DNA of 64,000 nt from Amaranthus tricolor (GCF_026212465.1 NC_080057.1:21319147-21383146); one strand, 5' to 3'; counted from the first letter of the stretch, positions 44,817 through 55,551 are shown. Translations and numbers: made by a program. The notes: generated by a model not told the origin, from the sequence alone.

Positions 44817-46295
44817 TGATGTGTGTTTTTTATATATATTTTCTACCATGCCCCCATTGTATTTTCATAGCATTTCTCGCGTATTTTGCTCAATTTTCTA
44901 TTGGTTTTTATGCTTGGTTGGAGTGTTTGTTTCCTATCTATTTTGTAGGTACAAAGCTCTAATTATGCTAGGAATCGACTCTTGGAGCGAGATTTGCAAG
45001 TTGGAAGGTCATAAACTACTCAAAGGGTCATTTTTGTGCTGACCAGGTCTCATACCCGGGTGGGTTTCCACATACCCGGCCGGGTGAGCCTCTCATACCC
45101 GAGTGGGTTTCCACATACCCGACCGGGTTTGCACTTGGCACTTAGAAGAATTTGAAGATGCCATTTGGAAGAAAAAGATGCCACTCGCACCCGGGTGGGT
45201 TTCCACATACCCGGCCGGGTGAGCCTCTCATACCCGGGTGGGTTTCCACATACCCGGCCAGGCTTCCATTGAAGATTAAAATGCTCTGCTGCGTACCCGG
45301 GCGAGTTTCCTCTTACCCGACCGGGTTTACTCTTGAACTTAGAAAATTTTTGGTCTTAAAGATTTAGTTATGCTTCGCACCCGGCCGGGTTTCCACATAC
45401 CCAGCCGGGTCCTGCAGTTATTTTTGATAGTAACTTCCCATGTCCTCCGATCTCTTTTTAGAGGATATAAATATGTTTTGAGGGGAATTTTTTGAGATAG
45501 TTTTTTTTCACTATTGGAGGGTTTGGTATTGAAGGGATTTCCCATATTACTTGCCTTGGGGATTGTTGATCAACACTTCGACATTGTAATTTTAATTATA
45601 TTGAAGGTATTAGTTTCAATTCTAATCTCTTGTTCTTGTTTATTATTGTTATCTTTGAATGTTTGTTTCTCCATTAAATTTGAATTTGATTTTCTCCATG
45701 AATTTAATTGTTGAATCTCTTGTTAGTTTTAATATGCTTAGTGAGTAGTTTTATTTCTAGGGTTTGGTGAAACTATGCAAAAGGTCATGATTCTTGTTTG
45801 ATTTTAGGATTTAAATTTGGTTTGTCTAGGCGATTCAATTGATGGGTTTTGGATTGATTGCATGTTTGGCCAATTTGCAAGTTTTATTCGCTCAATTCTA
45901 TAAGCGAGAGTTGCGAGTTTGAGTAAACGATTTCCTTCTTTGAACAATTAAGCTTTAATCGCGATAGCTTGTTTTATTGTTTGATTGTCGAATTTGTTTG
46001 CGAGAGCAACATCTTCCTTCGCCTATATTCATTCCTATCCCAATTGTTGTTCATGAATCATGATCGAGGCATAGTGAATCCTTTTAGCCCTAGGTTTTTA
46101 ATTATTGAATTTTATTCATCTCTTGTTTTTGCGTTCTAATTCGATAAACAAAAATCCAACATTTGATCGTTAGCAATAGTGAACTTGGTTCAAATTGTGA
46201 CTTTATTTGTCCTTCCACAGTGGTTCGACCCTACTTTCCCAACAATACTAGTTAGGTGAATTAGAAATTATTTTTGGTAGTAAAACGACCTATCA
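44817..46295 (+). mobile_element. Solo LTR, 1479 bp, with 5-bp duplication
   Basis: Begins TGATGTGTG and ends ACGACCTATCA (TG..CA), flanked by AGTTT at 44812-44816 and 46296-46300. Inserted directly after the TTTGTAG splice acceptor of the Ulp1 exon. A TATA box (GATATAAATATG) lies near 45465. The end region (GTGGTTCGACCCTACTTTCC) resembles Ty3/gypsy LTRs; the superfamily is inference. No internal coding remains. Confidence 0.9.
45045..45420 (+). repeat. GC-rich palindromic minisatellite in the solo LTR
   Basis: Repeats of CATACCCGGGTGGGTTTCCACATACCCGGCCGGGT-type units, each holding the perfect palindromes ACCCGGGT and ACCCGGCCGGGT. Two near-identical double units are at 45047 and 45187, with looser ones to 45412. 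The GC content contrasts sharply with the surroundings. Confidence 0.9.
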
Positions 46296-46589
46296 AGTTT
46301 GCATTGGATACTTATGGTCATATGTCCTTTAACGAACACTGTGCACGTCTTCGACTCATTACAAAAACCTCAAAGCCCGCCTCGCAACACAAAATTCAAA
46401 GCGTTGTTGAATGCATACGTAATATTAATTATTTTACCAATTTGACTTAATTAAGTGTTATATATATATATATATATAAAGTATTACTTTATTCATGCGT
46501 TTCAGCACAATGAAAAAAGTACGTGGACAATTCGGATCTACGACCAGAGCCACATTTCAAAAATGGACAACAATAAAGGTACACAAATT

Positions 46590-49395
46590 CGATTTTATGC
46601 GTTTTTAATCTTTTTTGGCACTTTTGCGCATAAAGTAGCTCAAACTTGGTTTGTTTTGCACAAAACTTGGCACACAACACTATTAGGTATATATTATCAC
46701 ACAACACTATTAGGTATATATTATTGTGTTGAAGTGGTTAGAATTGTAAATCATTGTCATATGCTAGAAATTACGTGTTAAGTTGCGATTTTATACGTTT
46801 TTAAGCGCTTTTGGCACTTTTGCGCATAAAGTAGCTAAAACTTAGTTTGATTTGCACGAAACTTGGCACACAACACTATTTGGTATATATTATTGTGTTG
46901 AAGTGGTTAGAATTGAAAATCATTGTCATATGTTAGAAATTACGTGTTAAGTTGCGATTTTAAGGGTTTTTAAGCGTTTTTGGCACTTTTGCGCATAAAG
47001 TAGCTCAAACTTTGTTTGATTTGCACGAAACTTGGCACACAACATTATTTGGTATATATTAATGCGTTGAAGTGGTTAGAATTGAAAATCATTGTCATAT
47101 ACTAGAAATTACGTGTTACGTTGCGATTTTAAGGGTTTTTAAGCGTTTTTGCCACTTTTGCGCATAAAGTAGCTCAAACTTCGTTTATTTTGCACGAAAC
47201 TTGGCACACAACACTATTTAGTATATATTATTGTGTTGAAGTGGTTAGAATTGAAAATCATTTTCATTTGCTAGAAATTACGTGTTAAGTTGCGATTTTA
47301 AGGATTTTTAAGCGTTTTTGGCCCTTTTGCGCATAAAGTAGCTCAAAATTGGCTTGTTTTGCACGAAACTTAGCACACAACACTATTTGGTATATATTAT
47401 TGTGTTGAAGTGGTCAGAATTGAAAATCATAGTCATATGCTAGAAATTACGTGTTAAGTTGCGATTTTAAGGGTTTTTAAGCGTTTTTGGCACTTTTGCG
47501 TATAAAGTGAGAATTCTTATTAATCAGAAAACTGAATTCATATACATAAGAGACAACCTCTATTTATAGGTTTCTAGCTAGCTAACGGCTATAAACATCA
47601 CGTGCTATACAATATGCCTCTTAAAACAAAAATTAAAAACCAGAACACATAGCTTGGGCACTGATCAACACTGATCAGTGACTGGCCCACCTTGCGCTCG
47701 TATCCTAGTGAGCTGTGTGCACCACATTCATGGTTCTTGGGCTTTGATGGCTTGGTCCATGTATGGAGATCATGTTTCCATGGTTGTTTGCCTCCAGGTA
47801 TCCTTGGTTAAGGCTCAAACCACGCGGCAACGTAGAGTGGTCAGGGGGTAGGCTGCTGTCCTTAACTGCTTACTTTGGTATTGTTAATTAGCTCAAACAT
47901 GGTTTGTTTTGCACGAAACTTGGCACACAATATTTGGTATATATAATTGTGTTGAAGTGGTTAGAATTGAAAATCATAGTTATATGCTAGAAATTACATG
48001 TTAAGTTGCGATTTTATGCGTTTTTAAGTGTTTTGGCACATTTGCGCATAAAGTAGCTCAAACTTGGTATGTTTTGCACGAAACATGGAACAAAACACTA
48101 TTTGGTATATATTATTGTGTTGAAGTGGTTAGAATTGAAAATCATAGTCATATGCTAGAAATTACGTGTTAAGTTGCGATTTTATGCATTTTTAAGCATT
48201 TTTGCCACTTTTGCGCATAAAGTAGCTCAAAGTTGGTTTGATTTGCACGAAACTTGACACACAACATTATTTGGTATTTATTATTGTTTTGAAGTGGTTA
48301 GAATTGAAAATCATAGTCATATGCTAGAAATTATGTGTTAAGTTGCGATATTATGCGTTTTTAAGCGTTTTTGCCACTTTTGCGCATAAAGTAGCTCCAA
48401 CTTGGTTTGTTTTGCACGAAACTTGGCACACAACATTATTTGGTATATGTATTATTGTGTTGAATTGGTTAGAATTTAAAATCATAGTCATATGCTAGAA
48501 ATTACTTGTTAAGTTGCGATTTTAAGGATTTTTAAGCGTTTTTGCCACTTTTGCGCATAAAGTAGCTCAAACTTGGTTTGTTTTGCACGAAACTTGGCAC
48601 ACAACACTATTTGGTATATATTATTGTGTTGAAGTGGTTAGAATTGAAAATCTTTGTCATATGCTAGAAATTACGTGTTAAGTTGCGATTTTAAGGGTTT
48701 TTAAGCGTTTTTGGCACTTTTGCGCATAAAGTAGCTCAAACTTTGTTTGATTTGAACGAAACTTGGCACACAACATTATTTGGTATATATTAATGTGTTG
48801 AAGTGGTTAGAATTGAAAATCATTGTCATATGCTAGAAATTACGTGTTAAGTTGCGATTTTAAGGGTTTTTAAACGTTTTTGCCACTTTTGCGCATAAAG
48901 TAGCTCAAACTTGGTTTGTTTTGCACGAAACTTGACACATGACACTATTTGGTATATATTATTGTGTTGAAGTGGTTAGAACGAAAATCATAGTCATATG
49001 CTAGTAATTAAGTGTTAAGTTGCGATTTCAAGGGTTTTTAAGCGTATTTGGCACTTTTGCGCATAAAGTAGCTCAAACTTGGTTTGTTTTGCACGAAACT
49101 TGGCACACAACACTATTTGATATATATTATTGTGTTTAAGTGGTTAGAATTGAAAATCATAGTCATATGCTAGAAATTACTTGTTAAGTTGCGATTTTAA
49201 GGGTTTTAAGCGTTTTTGGCCCTTTTGCACATAAAGTAGCTCAAACTTGGTTTGTTTTGCACGAAACTTGGCACACAACACTATTTGGTATATATTATTG
49301 TGTTGAAGTGGTTGCAATTGAAAATCATAGTCATATGTTAGAAATTACGTATTAAGTTGCGATTTTATGCGTTTTAAAGCTTTTTTGGCACTAAT
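46590..49395 (+). repeat. 169-bp tandem array in a protease intron
   Basis: Successive TGGCAC/TGCCAC starts at 46812, 46981, 47150, 47319 and 47488 give a period of exactly 169 bp. After an insertion the array resumes near 47890 and continues to 49395, for about 15 units in all. Each unit contains TTTTGCGCATAAAGTAGCTC, TTTTGCACGAAACTTGGCAC and AGAAATTACGTGTTAAGTTG. Units differ by a few substitutions. The first unit has an extra 27-bp internal duplication. Confidence 0.95.
47508..47890 (-). mobile_element. Retroelement LTR fragment inside the array
   Basis: Interrupts a unit between ATAAAGT and AGCTCAAAC. On minus it has a TATA box (CTATAAATAGAGG) and then CAGTTTTCTGATTAATAAG, a layout typical of copia LTRs. 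No target duplication found; probably a partial copy. Confidence 0.6.
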
Positions 49396-49934
49396 ATCTA
49401 TTTTCTCTTAGTGCGTTTAACAACCTTCTACATTCGTTGATTGCGGCTACTACACGCTGAAGTACATGGACGATATTATAAAATCCATGAAGGATTTTGG
49501 AGTCGAAAATATAGATGCCGTAAGTATTTGTTACATTCTTAAATTATTATTATTGGCAAAATCTAATGTTTATTAATCTTTTAATTTTATATTATAGTTA
49601 AGTTTTATACGACATTCCGAGGGAAACACGCCCTCTGAGAAGTGGAGAGATGCGCAAATTAAAAGACAAGATTGCCGCGTATCTTGATAATTTTTGTCCT
49701 TGATAAATTGTAATTAGTATATATTTTTTAGGGCTTTAATGTATATTAGATATATATGTACGTACATAATATTATATTATATATACGATCGAGAGTTTAA
49801 TATTAAAAAGAGATTATTGGTGATTATTTGTTATTATCATTGGATTATTATTGGATTAATCATTGTTATTACATTGTACATTATTATTGGATTATTATTA
49901 GTATAAAACGAAATAAGAAAAAAAAATACCAACT

Positions 49935-50260
49935 ATTTGCTGCGATCAACCAAAACCGCAGCAAATAAAAAAGAGTATTTGCTGCGGTGAGCAACGAAAA
50001 CCGCAGCAAATAAAAGAGTATTTGCTGTGGTCAGCAACCAAAACCGCAGCAAATAATGCCACTTATTTGCTGCGGTTTTGGTTGCTGACCGTAGCAAATA
50101 CTCTTCTTTATTTGCTGCGGTTTTGGTTTGATCGCAGGAAATAGTGCCATTTTTGCTGCGGTTTTAAACCGCAACATTTAAAATAGGCCATTTGCTACTA
50201 TCACTATTGCTTGGGGCCAAAACCGCAAATGGCCAAAAAACCGCAGCAAGTAAGGTTTTT
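49935..50260. repeat. Right subterminal repeats of the CACTA element
   Basis: About seven TATTTGCTGCGGT...AACCGCAGCAAATA units in both orientations, arranged as one inverted set around 50058. Adjacent to the terminal CACTAGTG. Confidence 0.9.
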
Positions 50261-50273
50261 TTCACTAGTGTTA

Positions 50274-51231
50274 TAACTTCAAATGACAACAATAATGAAC
50301 AGAAATTCAATTTGCAAATTGAAAACATTTGGGTTAATATTCATATTTTAAATGAGGATGAAAATGAACAAGTAAAGAAGGAGAAGATGGCAATGTGGTT
50401 GATTAATTTAGTTGAATGAGAGAAATTGTGAATATGAAGTTTCAGAGTTTGAGTCAAATTAAGCCAGATTTTAATTTGTCGAGTATAAATTTAAATCAAT
50501 TTAGTATTTAAAAATGAGTTTTATATTGTCTAACATGCTAACAATCGAAAGCAAGAATAAATAAATTTTAACATCCAAATTTAACTTAAAAAATAAACTT
50601 CAATCAAATTATCATGAATTAATTTTTGACCGACCACTATTAAATATTAATTTAAAATAATTAATTATTACAAAAAGAAGTTACTTTTTACATAAAAGGT
50701 GAAGCTTTTTGGATAAACATAAAAGGTGTTACTTTTTGGAAAAAATGTGTTAATTTGTATTTTTTTTTTTTGGAAAATATTTTTTTGAAAGTAACATTTT
50801 TTTGTTTAAAAGTATCACTTTTTTTTAAAAACAAAAGTAACTTTTTTTTGTCTAAAAGTAATATATTTTTAGTAAAAAAGTAATACTTTTTATTAGATAA
50901 ATGTGTTCTTTGTTCTCACTAAAACTTAATCCTATTTGATTCATTGTGATAAAAATGAGATGATAAAAATAATTTGAAGAATAAGTAAGTGCACACCAGA
51001 TTAAAAATTAAAATAATTATATCCTTTGGTATGTTTGGCCTCTATATTATTATCGTCCTTCCTACAAGGCTACAACCGTTCATCGGTTCATGTAACTCGG
51101 CGATTTATAAGTAATTCAGTATTATGTTTTGAAAACAAAAACGTAAAAAAAGTATAATAATAAGTAAATCACTAAATGATCTTTCAACTCAAAAAAAAAA
51201 ATCATTAAATGATTTGAAGGTTTATCTTGTA
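50274..51231. other. Intergenic, no gene recognised
   Basis: AT-rich. A T-rich pseudo-repeated stretch (AAAAGTAACWTTTTTT phrases) lies at 50680-50910. A frame at 50192-50419 spans the CACTA edge and is not a gene. Confidence 0.5.
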
Positions 51232-51505
51232 ATTCCTCCGTTTCGTTTTAGTCGCTACATTTGCATGGGCACGGGTATTAAGAAAAGTGATTGACCTACA
51301 CTGTAGCTGATTGTTTACTTTATAGAGTATAGTATTTTATTATTGTTAATTGAAAAGGAAAAAGGAAAAATAAGTTGTTAGGTTACTTTATAGGGTATAG
51401 TATAGTATTTTATTATAGAGTATAGAGTAGAATAAAAATAAAGATAATTAAAACTTTAAATAATTATTTTATTACTAAAAATGAAAATGTAGCAAGTAAT
51501 ATGAC
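51232..51505. mobile_element. Stowaway-like MITE (CTTCCTCCG family), copy 2, truncated
   Basis: Starts ATTCCTCCGTTTCGTTTTAGTCGCTACAT-like after TA and follows 57092-57370 closely. The distal TIR is missing, with the match ending near 51505 (GCAAGTAATATGACTTG). It lies about 770 bp upstream of the NB3 ATG. Confidence 0.85.
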
Positions 51506-52274
51506 TTGACATAGTTAGTTGTAGTTCTAGATCTTTCGGCATCAAATATAAATAGTCAAAAAGAGTGCTTTATGACTGAAAACTATAATCCTTCGGCTCA
51601 TTCAATTTGGGTCATTTGTGATTTGTCTTTATTATGAGCTTTATCCTATTAAAGTGGATGGTGTTGGTTTGTTGGACACAAGAACAGCCCATTTTTTTCT
51701 CTTCTCTGTTTTCCGTCCTACTTTTTCTCTGCAAATTCTCCATCTATCTAACACCCTATCAGGTCTTATTCTTGCTTTCCTTTACTTTTAAGTTCTACAA
51801 ATGCAGTACTATTTTCCCTATATTTTTTGTTTTCCTATTTTTTAATATCCATCTTTCTGGGCCTGTGTTTCCTCACTTTTACTGCTCACCGAGTTAACTC
51901 AGTAACTCAACCCTGGTTTTCATGTGACTATGTGAGTTACAACCAGTTAGTTTCCCCGCTCACTTACAACGGGGAATCTGGTAGGTAATTTTAAGTTCCG
52001 ACATCTTTTAGTGGGTTCGACTTGCCGTCAACGAGTTAGCTCGGACCCGACGAGTTGATTCAGAAACGCTTCTTACGGCTTATTAATTATAATAGGCAAT
52101 TTTTCGCTTGTATCCGAATCCTCTGGGTACTTTTGTAAGATTCAATATGATTACAGGAAGAAAACGGAATTGGATGCGTATTTGAGTTTAGTAAAATTGT
52201 AATTACTGTTGGAAAAGACTTTGATTTGACATTTTACATCCTGGGTTCTTTGTACAGGTAGTTTTTGATTTCTG
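51506..52274 (+). promoter_or_regulatory. Promoter/leader of NB3
   Basis: Ends with acceptor CTTTGTACAG|GTAGTTTTTGATTTCTG just before ATG 52275, the same context as before NB2. A donor could lie near 51980 (CTGGTAGGTAATTT). A frame at 51634-51897 is hydrophobic low-complexity and not called. No TATA box selected. Confidence 0.45.
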
Positions 52275-53054
52275 ATGGATGCTTCTGCATTTGAGAGAGG
52301 CCTTCCTCATGGTTATTACATACCGGTGGAAGATATAATTGGAAACTCAGCTTTGAAAACTATGCATCAACTTGAGCGTTGTTTGAATGATCCTACAATT
52401 GGGAGGCTTGCTATTGTCGGAAGGCATGGAGTTGGTAAGACATTTTTAATGAAACACCTTCATAACTTTGCCTTAAATTTGGGTGACGACAGGTTTAAAT
52501 ATGTGATTTGGGTTAGTTTGGGGGATGAATTTACCATTAAGGATGTTCAAGATGCAATTGCTGCTGCATTGAAGTGTGATATTGGTCATACTCCCAATAG
52601 GGCTCATAAACTATCCAAGACTCTTGGAGATCTGGGTAGGTTTGTCCTATTATTAGATGGGTTAACCAAATCAGATGTACCAGAATCTGTGGAGGAGATA
52701 CTAGGACATTCTGTGCCTGCACATGGGGATGGGATCGAGTGTAAGCTGGTAGTAACCACTAACTGTACAGCCTCTGATTCTGAAAGTAGAATGCTGGATA
52801 GTTTTACAAAAGTTGAAGTTGGTTGTCTTCCAGAGAAGGAAGCATTTGAGCTATTCAAGCATGAAGCAGGATTGGACGACATACATGTTGCAATGCTTGA
52901 TAATATTCCAAAGTTGTTGGTCAAAGAGTGTGGCGGAATACCGGGTTGGATAGTAAACTGTGCTTCTGGTTCCCGTGTGTATGGTGTTGATGATCTCTCT
53001 GGATGGAGGAATGCTCTGTTTCAATTTAAACAATTAGTACAATTAAATAATTAA
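52275..53054 (+). CDS. Minimal NB-ARC protein (NB3), NB domain only
   Basis: 259 codons. The protein starts about 45 residues before the P-loop, aligning with NB2 from its YLPVKPVVG segment (here YIPVEDIIG), so the membrane anchor and helical N-terminus are absent. P-loop at 49-56 (GRHGVGKT), followed by FLMKHLHN exactly as in NB2. Walker B at 124-129 reads VLLLDG, second Asp replaced by Gly. RNBS-B at 157-163 reads KLVVTTN, Arg replaced by Asn. The GLPL position reads CGGIPGWIV (219-227). It ends soon after (VDDLSGWRNALFQ), with no ARC2 and no LRR. Frame intact. It could be a small decoy-type or regulatory protein, or simply a decaying paralogue. The family (plant NB-ARC switches) normally needs the missing parts for immune signalling. 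Confidence 0.8.
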   Translation: MDASAFERGLPHGYYIPVEDIIGNSALKTMHQLERCLNDPTIGRLAIVGRHGVGKTFLMKHLHNFALNLGDDRFKYVIWVSLGDEFTIKDVQDAIAAALKCDIGHTPNRAHKLSKTLGDLGRFVLLLDGLTKSDVPESVEEILGHSVPAHGDGIECKLVVTTNCTASDSESRMLDSFTKVEVGCLPEKEAFELFKHEAGLDDIHVAMLDNIPKLLVKECGGIPGWIVNCASGSRVYGVDDLSGWRNALFQFKQLVQLNN

Positions 53055-53200
53055 TTAGGATGCCCATAATACTACTCCGTCTCACTTTATTAGTTTATTT
53101 GTATGATTTTTTTTTTTAAAATTTAATGTGTCTTAATAAATTTGTGTATTTTACTTTTTTACTTTTAAGTACACTATTATTTTAGTTTAATGATTATTAG

Positions 53201-53375
53201 AGGAAATCTTAGTAAATAACAGTGATTTGTAAAGTTAACTAATCATCGTTATGTTCTAAGATTGGAATGAGTGAGTGTTTTGTGATTTTAATTTAACTAT
53301 TTTGATTTTGTTTATTTTAATATTATTATTTTTGTCTTTTTATGGTTATTTACTAATTACGTATTGATCAGGAAT
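53201..53375 (+). repeat. Dispersed AT-rich repeat, family A, copy 4
   Basis: AAATCTTAGTAAATAACAGTG, TGTAAAGTTAACTAATCATC and the T-rich tail match copies 1-3. It lies 150 bp after NB3. Confidence 0.65.
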
Positions 53376-54030
53376 TTTTTATGACTATTGTATTAAATTT
53401 CTTTATCTTAAATGAAGAAGTACCTCATATAAGAGTTATAATAAAGATGTATTCATACATTGTCATTGAATTTGTATTATTTTTCATTTTGATCTGTTCT
53501 ACTTAATTTGAATCTTTTTTATTTTTGGACAATGGCTCATTACTTTGTTTTAATCTCATCCATATACTTTCACATTCTTTTAATTTGATTCACATAATGA
53601 ATTATCTATTTTTATTTATTAGCACTTTTAAAAAATTTACCCAATTCCTCTTTCACAGATTACAAGCGAAAGATGAGTACTACTTTAACAACCTTTTCAA
53701 CTACAGGTACATGACACAAAAATACAGACAATCATGACATCGATCTATAGGTTCCTTTAAAATTTGTCTAATCAACTACTATAAAATTTGTCTCCCTTTT
53801 ATCAAATGCTTGTCTTTTTTTTTTTTTTTTTTTTATGATTTAACTTGAAATAAGTGATGGAATATGTATGATTAAAGTTTTAAACCCGTTATATTTCTAT
53901 TAGTTATATTTCTATTAGGTTAACTTTTAATCATATCAAGTAATCAACTGAACTAAAAGTGTAAGATTTATGATATGTTTGATACTCTATAGGAATTTTC
54001 AAAGAATTTTGGTTAATCCAATTACAAGTA
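53376..54030. other. Intergenic, no gene recognised
   Basis: T-rich. A poly-T run of 20 or so lies near 53814. No domain in the short frame at 53525-53737. Confidence 0.5.
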
Positions 54031-54297
54031 ACTACTTCCTTCGTTTTGAAATACTTGCTACATTTCTGTGATTAACACTATACATCGTTCAAACTTATTT
54101 TATATATTGCGGCTAGTGTGTAAGAAAAAATATAGTCAAGTGAGATCTTTTTTGTATCTTTTAATCTTATACTTTCATAATATTAACTTTTTATACTTTT
54201 TAGACTTGTATAATTCAATATATAAATTATCAAAATAACGCATTAAATTGCATAAAAATTCAAATATAGCAAATATAATGAAATGGAGGAAGTACAA
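54031..54297. mobile_element. Stowaway-like MITE (GTCAAGTGAGATCTTG family), copy 2
   Basis: Ends CTTCCTTCGTTTTGAAATAC... and ...AATGAAATGGAGGAAG next to TA. The interior matches 32325-32590 (ATAGTCAAGTGAGATCTT, AATATATAAATTATCAAAAT). A 3' piece (AATATAATGGAATGGAAGAAG) is duplicated at 54310-54335. Confidence 0.8.
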
Positions 54298-54709
54298 GTT
54301 AAGGAATGTAACAAATATAATGGAATGGAAGAAGTACAAGTTAAGGTTAGAGCAAGTTTCTATTTCGTACTAGAAATTATTTAAGTTTTAAAAAATAAAA
54401 ATTTAAATAAAAAATGTTATTGTATTACATCTACTATTTAATAATACCCTACACAAATGCTACCATTCGTGTTTCCACATGTTAAATTTTATTATAGTAC
54501 ATCAACTATTTAATATCAAATCTCTAAGATACGGATACAATGTCACCAACTACATTAATTCTTAATCACGTACTTTGAAAGTTGTAACTCTTCAAAGTCT
54601 AATTTGATTTGATCCTTCCAATTTTTCTCAAGTCTATCTTGACTTTTCTTATGGCCTCTATTATATCCAAACGACCTCAACTTATTATTTTTTTTATGCG
54701 TATATTTAT

Positions 54710-54985
54710 TGATAATGATAGTGTATACAACATATCTTGTGGCCTCAACCATAAATTTAAGTTTTTGGTTGAATTGGTTCTTTAACATGGTATCAAAAGC
54801 CAATGTGACATGAGGTTACGGGTCGAACCTCAACCAACCCTCATTTAAAGTGAAATATTCAACGTCTATTCACATCCACAGTTCTAGTCTAATGAGCTCT
54901 CATATGAGGGGTGTATTAGAGTATATAACATATTATGGAATCTCAACCATCAATTTAAACTTTTAGTTGAGTAAGTTTATTGACA
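54710..54985 (+). mobile_element. TRIM (miniature LTR retrotransposon), about 276 bp
   Basis: Two short LTRs: 54710-54787 and 54912-54985, sharing CTCAACCATMAATTTAARYTTTTRGTTGA. A primer-binding site TGGTATCAAAAGCC (close to the usual Met-tRNA TGGTATCAGAGCC) follows LTR1 directly at 54788. A purine tract ATGAGGGG precedes LTR2. No coding. The 5-bp flanks (TTTAT and AATAA) do not match, so the outer edges may be off by a few bases. Confidence 0.75.
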
Positions 54986-55551
54986 AATAATTGTGTAACA
55001 CTTAACCTCAATCAACTAATAATTTCTTAATCTATTTATTAGTATGCCCCCACATCAGACTTGACGCTACTTTCATCCTTAAAAGTTTTTCTTAGCGGAA
55101 GCAATTTGATTATCTGTTAGTACGTGCGGTAGAAAAGTGGTCACTAATAGTGGAATAATAACGACAGGGATTAGTTGTAGATTAGCATCTAGGAGTGGTT
55201 GGCCAAAAAAATATTAGTCTTTATTTGATTAAGGTTCATTTTAAAGTTAAATCTGAGCTTTATTTATTAATTTATGCTTTCAATTGCTAGCATATTCGAT
55301 GATTTGAAATTTATTTTTAAATATTAAATTATTCGGTTATTATATTTAATAAATTTAAAATTTAACTTTAATTTAGTCCAAAGATAGTTGAGTTTTAAAG
55401 AACATGAACCTTGGACGGTGTAAACTCATGTACATTTAGTCTATTAAAATGATCACTTATAATTTTAAAGTGATCAATTAAAAAAATTCATAAATTATAA
55501 GGGTCTTTCTTATTAAGACGGTCTTATACAAAACAAACTGAAAAAGTGATT

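Larger units (their letters stand above)
43780..49690 (+). pseudogene. CACTA-borne Ulp1-like (C48) protease, split by insertions
   Basis: 43786-44070 is a DUF8039-like segment (LPQLGVASDGDL, KVAYGVAMPTKEGQTVHLMS, LPVPMLEWSLEKLSDALGSF). 44150-44456 is a linker ending in DLIILNLQKDQFCFLESSFV. 44545-44727 ends in KHTFILAPYVEK before a GTAAG donor. The next exon, displaced by the solo LTR, has the catalytic His context HWILMVICPL and the Asp context VHVFDSLQKP (46300-46420). A further exon at about 46505-46580 is followed by a very long intron. The exon at about 49417 has the Cys context FVDCGYYTLKYMDDI. His, Asp and Cys are thus all still present. Ulp1-type proteases (SUMO/ubiquitin-like cleavage) are known passengers of plant CACTA and MULE elements. 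Broken by stops and insertions. Confidence 0.8.
38384..50270 (+). mobile_element. CACTA (En/Spm-like) transposon, about 11.9 kb
   Basis: The right end reads ...AAGGTTTTTTTCACTAGTG and stops at 50270, followed by TTA. The left end is either TTA-CACTAAATATGAAAAAC at 38381 or is truncated near 38443. Subterminal TTTGCTGCGGTTTT repeats occupy both ends. Internal genes are a TNP2-type transposase and a second gene with Transposase_24, DUF8039-like and Ulp1 protease parts, all on plus and all degenerate. It has been enlarged by a solo LTR, a copia LTR fragment and a 2.8-kb tandem array. Confidence 0.8.

Noticed and set aside
46455..46781. 108-codon frame starting in a TA repeat
   Set aside because: Spans a true protease exon and runs into the tandem array; only the exon part is meaningful.
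46590..49395. Array of RNA genes
   Set aside because: No conserved stem structure or promoter boxes seen; unit divergence looks like a neutral minisatellite.
51634..51897. Hydrophobic 87-codon frame before NB3
   Set aside because: Low-complexity Phe/Leu/Ser from T-rich DNA in a non-coding leader; no conserved motif.
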